Shown here piece after piece: positions 13,251 through 14,041 of a stretch of DNA of 14,041 nt. Below the pieces are notes generated by a model that ran no database searches, was not told the DNA's origin, and saw only the letters and a list, made by a program, of their open reading frames with translations. A program made the position numbers and the translations under genes. Source of the DNA: an uncultured Clostridia bacterium. Its GTDB lineage: Bacteria > Bacillota > Clostridia > TANB77 > CAG-508. Each line of letters starts with the position of its first letter. The first letter of the stretch is position 1. Location: positions 1-14,041 of the forward strand of contig CALXVO010000022.1 of assembly GCA_944392065.1 (NCBI GenBank), in the 5' to 3' direction.

Positions 13251-14041
13251 TTATACATTTACATACTCATTCATTGGTTTTACTAGATATTTTAATTCAT
13301 CTAATTTATCAGTTGAAACATAACCTGGTTTTCCATTAATTACATCTGGAATTCTATTTACCACAGTTGCACAAGTAAGTTCTACTGTAGAAGGTCTTGA
13401 CACTACTATCGTTGTATTTGGCTCTCCTTCAATGGTCCATTCATTCTTATCATAATCTTCTTTTGAATATACTTTTCCTATACATTGTGATTCAATAGTA
13501 ATTCCTTCTTTTGTTTTTGTTGTAACAACTGCACTCATTCCTGTTGCTGTTCCTGCTTTAACTGTCATACCTAATGTTGAGGAATCAATGTCTTCTTTAT
13601 AGGTTTGTGGTACACATTCTTGTGTTTGACTAATTGGTGTTAGTCCTAATTTTGAACATAGCCATCCATTTACATTCCACATATAGGATGGTGCATATTC
13701 TCCTGCATTAATTACTTTTTGCCTTTCTTCATCACTTACTCTGTCAGCAGATGCAATTTTTTCGTCAAATTCTTCTAGGGTTAAACCTGCTCCATGTGCT
13801 TGTGCTAGAGCAATACCATAATCTTCTACATTATATGAAGAACTTCCTTTTATTTTGGTTATTTTTTGTGTAGAACCTGCAATTGCGCTTATTAATTCTC
13901 CCCAATAAATATCTTGGTAACCGCTTCCTGTAATAGTACATCCATTTTCTTTTGCTAGTTTATCTATTTCATTTGCAACGGTTGGATTTGAGTTAAATGG
14001 GAAGAACGCTTCCTCACAAGTAGATATTGCATTAATTCCTA
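13251..14041 (-). CDS. ord: 2,4-diaminopentanoate dehydrogenase-like protein (C-terminal part, 5' end beyond window)
   Basis: The minus-strand frame is open from the window edge to the stop at 13251, giving 262 residues of a protein whose N-terminus is missing. The methionine of MWNVNGWLC is therefore internal. The sequence includes ISTCEEAFFPF, GSGYQDIYWGELI, KGSSSYNVEDYGIALAQAHG, SYMWNVNGWLC, TLGMTVKAG and ELTCATVVNRIPDVING. From memory these match clostridial 2,4-diaminopentanoate dehydrogenase, which oxidatively deaminates (2R,4S)-2,4-diaminopentanoate to 2-amino-4-oxopentanoate in ornithine fermentation. The N-terminal Rossmann NAD(P) domain would lie outside the window. The usual downstream partners ortA/ortB are not next to it here; the next gene is pheS. 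A paralogous amino acid dehydrogenase of the same fold is the main alternative. Confidence 0.75.
   Translation of the reverse strand, partial: GINAISTCEEAFFPFNSNPTVANEIDKLAKENGCTITGSGYQDIYWGELISAIAGSTQKITKIKGSSSYNVEDYGIALAQAHGAGLTLEEFDEKIASADRVSDEERQKVINAGEYAPSYMWNVNGWLCSKLGLTPISQTQECVPQTYKEDIDSSTLGMTVKAGTATGMSAVVTTKTKEGITIESQCIGKVYSKEDYDKNEWTIEGEPNTTIVVSRPSTVELTCATVVNRIPDVINGKPGYVSTDKLDELKYLVKPMNEYVNV

Noticed and set aside
13251..13682. A complete 143-residue protein starting at the internal ATG
   Set aside because: The frame stays open and matches the same enzyme family up to the window edge, so that Met is internal to a longer protein.
1..14041. CRISPR array, transposase gene, tRNA or rRNA genes, prophage genes
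   Set aside because: No regularly spaced repeats, no transposase or phage motifs, and no tRNA cloverleaf or rRNA sequence were seen on either strand.

Overview
The window is AT-rich DNA from a low-GC Gram-positive bacterium, most likely class Clostridia. The evidence is the gene order of the nusA-infB operon with a DHH phosphoesterase between rbfA and truB, a T-box leader in front of pheST, strong AGGAGG-type ribosome binding sites with several TTG/GTG starts, and a fragment that looks like 2,4-diaminopentanoate dehydrogenase, an enzyme of clostridial ornithine (Stickland) fermentation. Every convincing gene lies on the minus strand, so transcription runs from high to low coordinates.

Layout in transcription order. 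(1) 14041-13251: 3' part of a 2,4-diaminopentanoate dehydrogenase-like gene, cut by the window edge. (2) 13120-12427: a gene-free stretch with a promoter, a roughly 400-nt T-box leader (UUC specifier at 12977-12979, T-box sequence near 12754-12768, terminator at 12685-12750), then about 250 nt of repeat-like structured DNA before pheS. (3) pheS and pheT, the two subunits of phenylalanyl-tRNA synthetase, separated by a spacer with palindromes. (4) 8749-8462: two strong palindromes, then a near-consensus promoter and a 5' leader with a 14-bp hairpin. (5) The operon rimP-nusA-ylxR-ylxQ-infB-rbfA-nrnA-truB, which joins 30S maturation, transcription elongation/antitermination, initiation factor 2, small-RNA turnover and tRNA pseudouridylation. 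(6) Beyond truB, a second promoter and the 5' part of a probable 6S RNA gene running off the left edge.

The protein-coding content is ordinary housekeeping, and I found no new defence, mobile or biosynthetic system. The unusual material is between the genes. A family of palindromic, REP-like repeats (GGGACAGGC / GTCCCCAATT / AACGACAA motifs) sits in at least four spacers. A nested palindrome of about 100 bp lies between infB and rbfA. A diverged direct repeat of about 50 bp flanks nrnA on both sides. A GC-richer structured cassette sits between the pheST T-box terminator and pheS.

Functionally, pheST should be switched on by uncharged tRNA-Phe through the T-box. The rimP operon should be expressed from its own strong promoter, with tight translational coupling at ylxR/ylxQ/infB. 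Assignments rest on motif and family recognition by eye; no database search was run.
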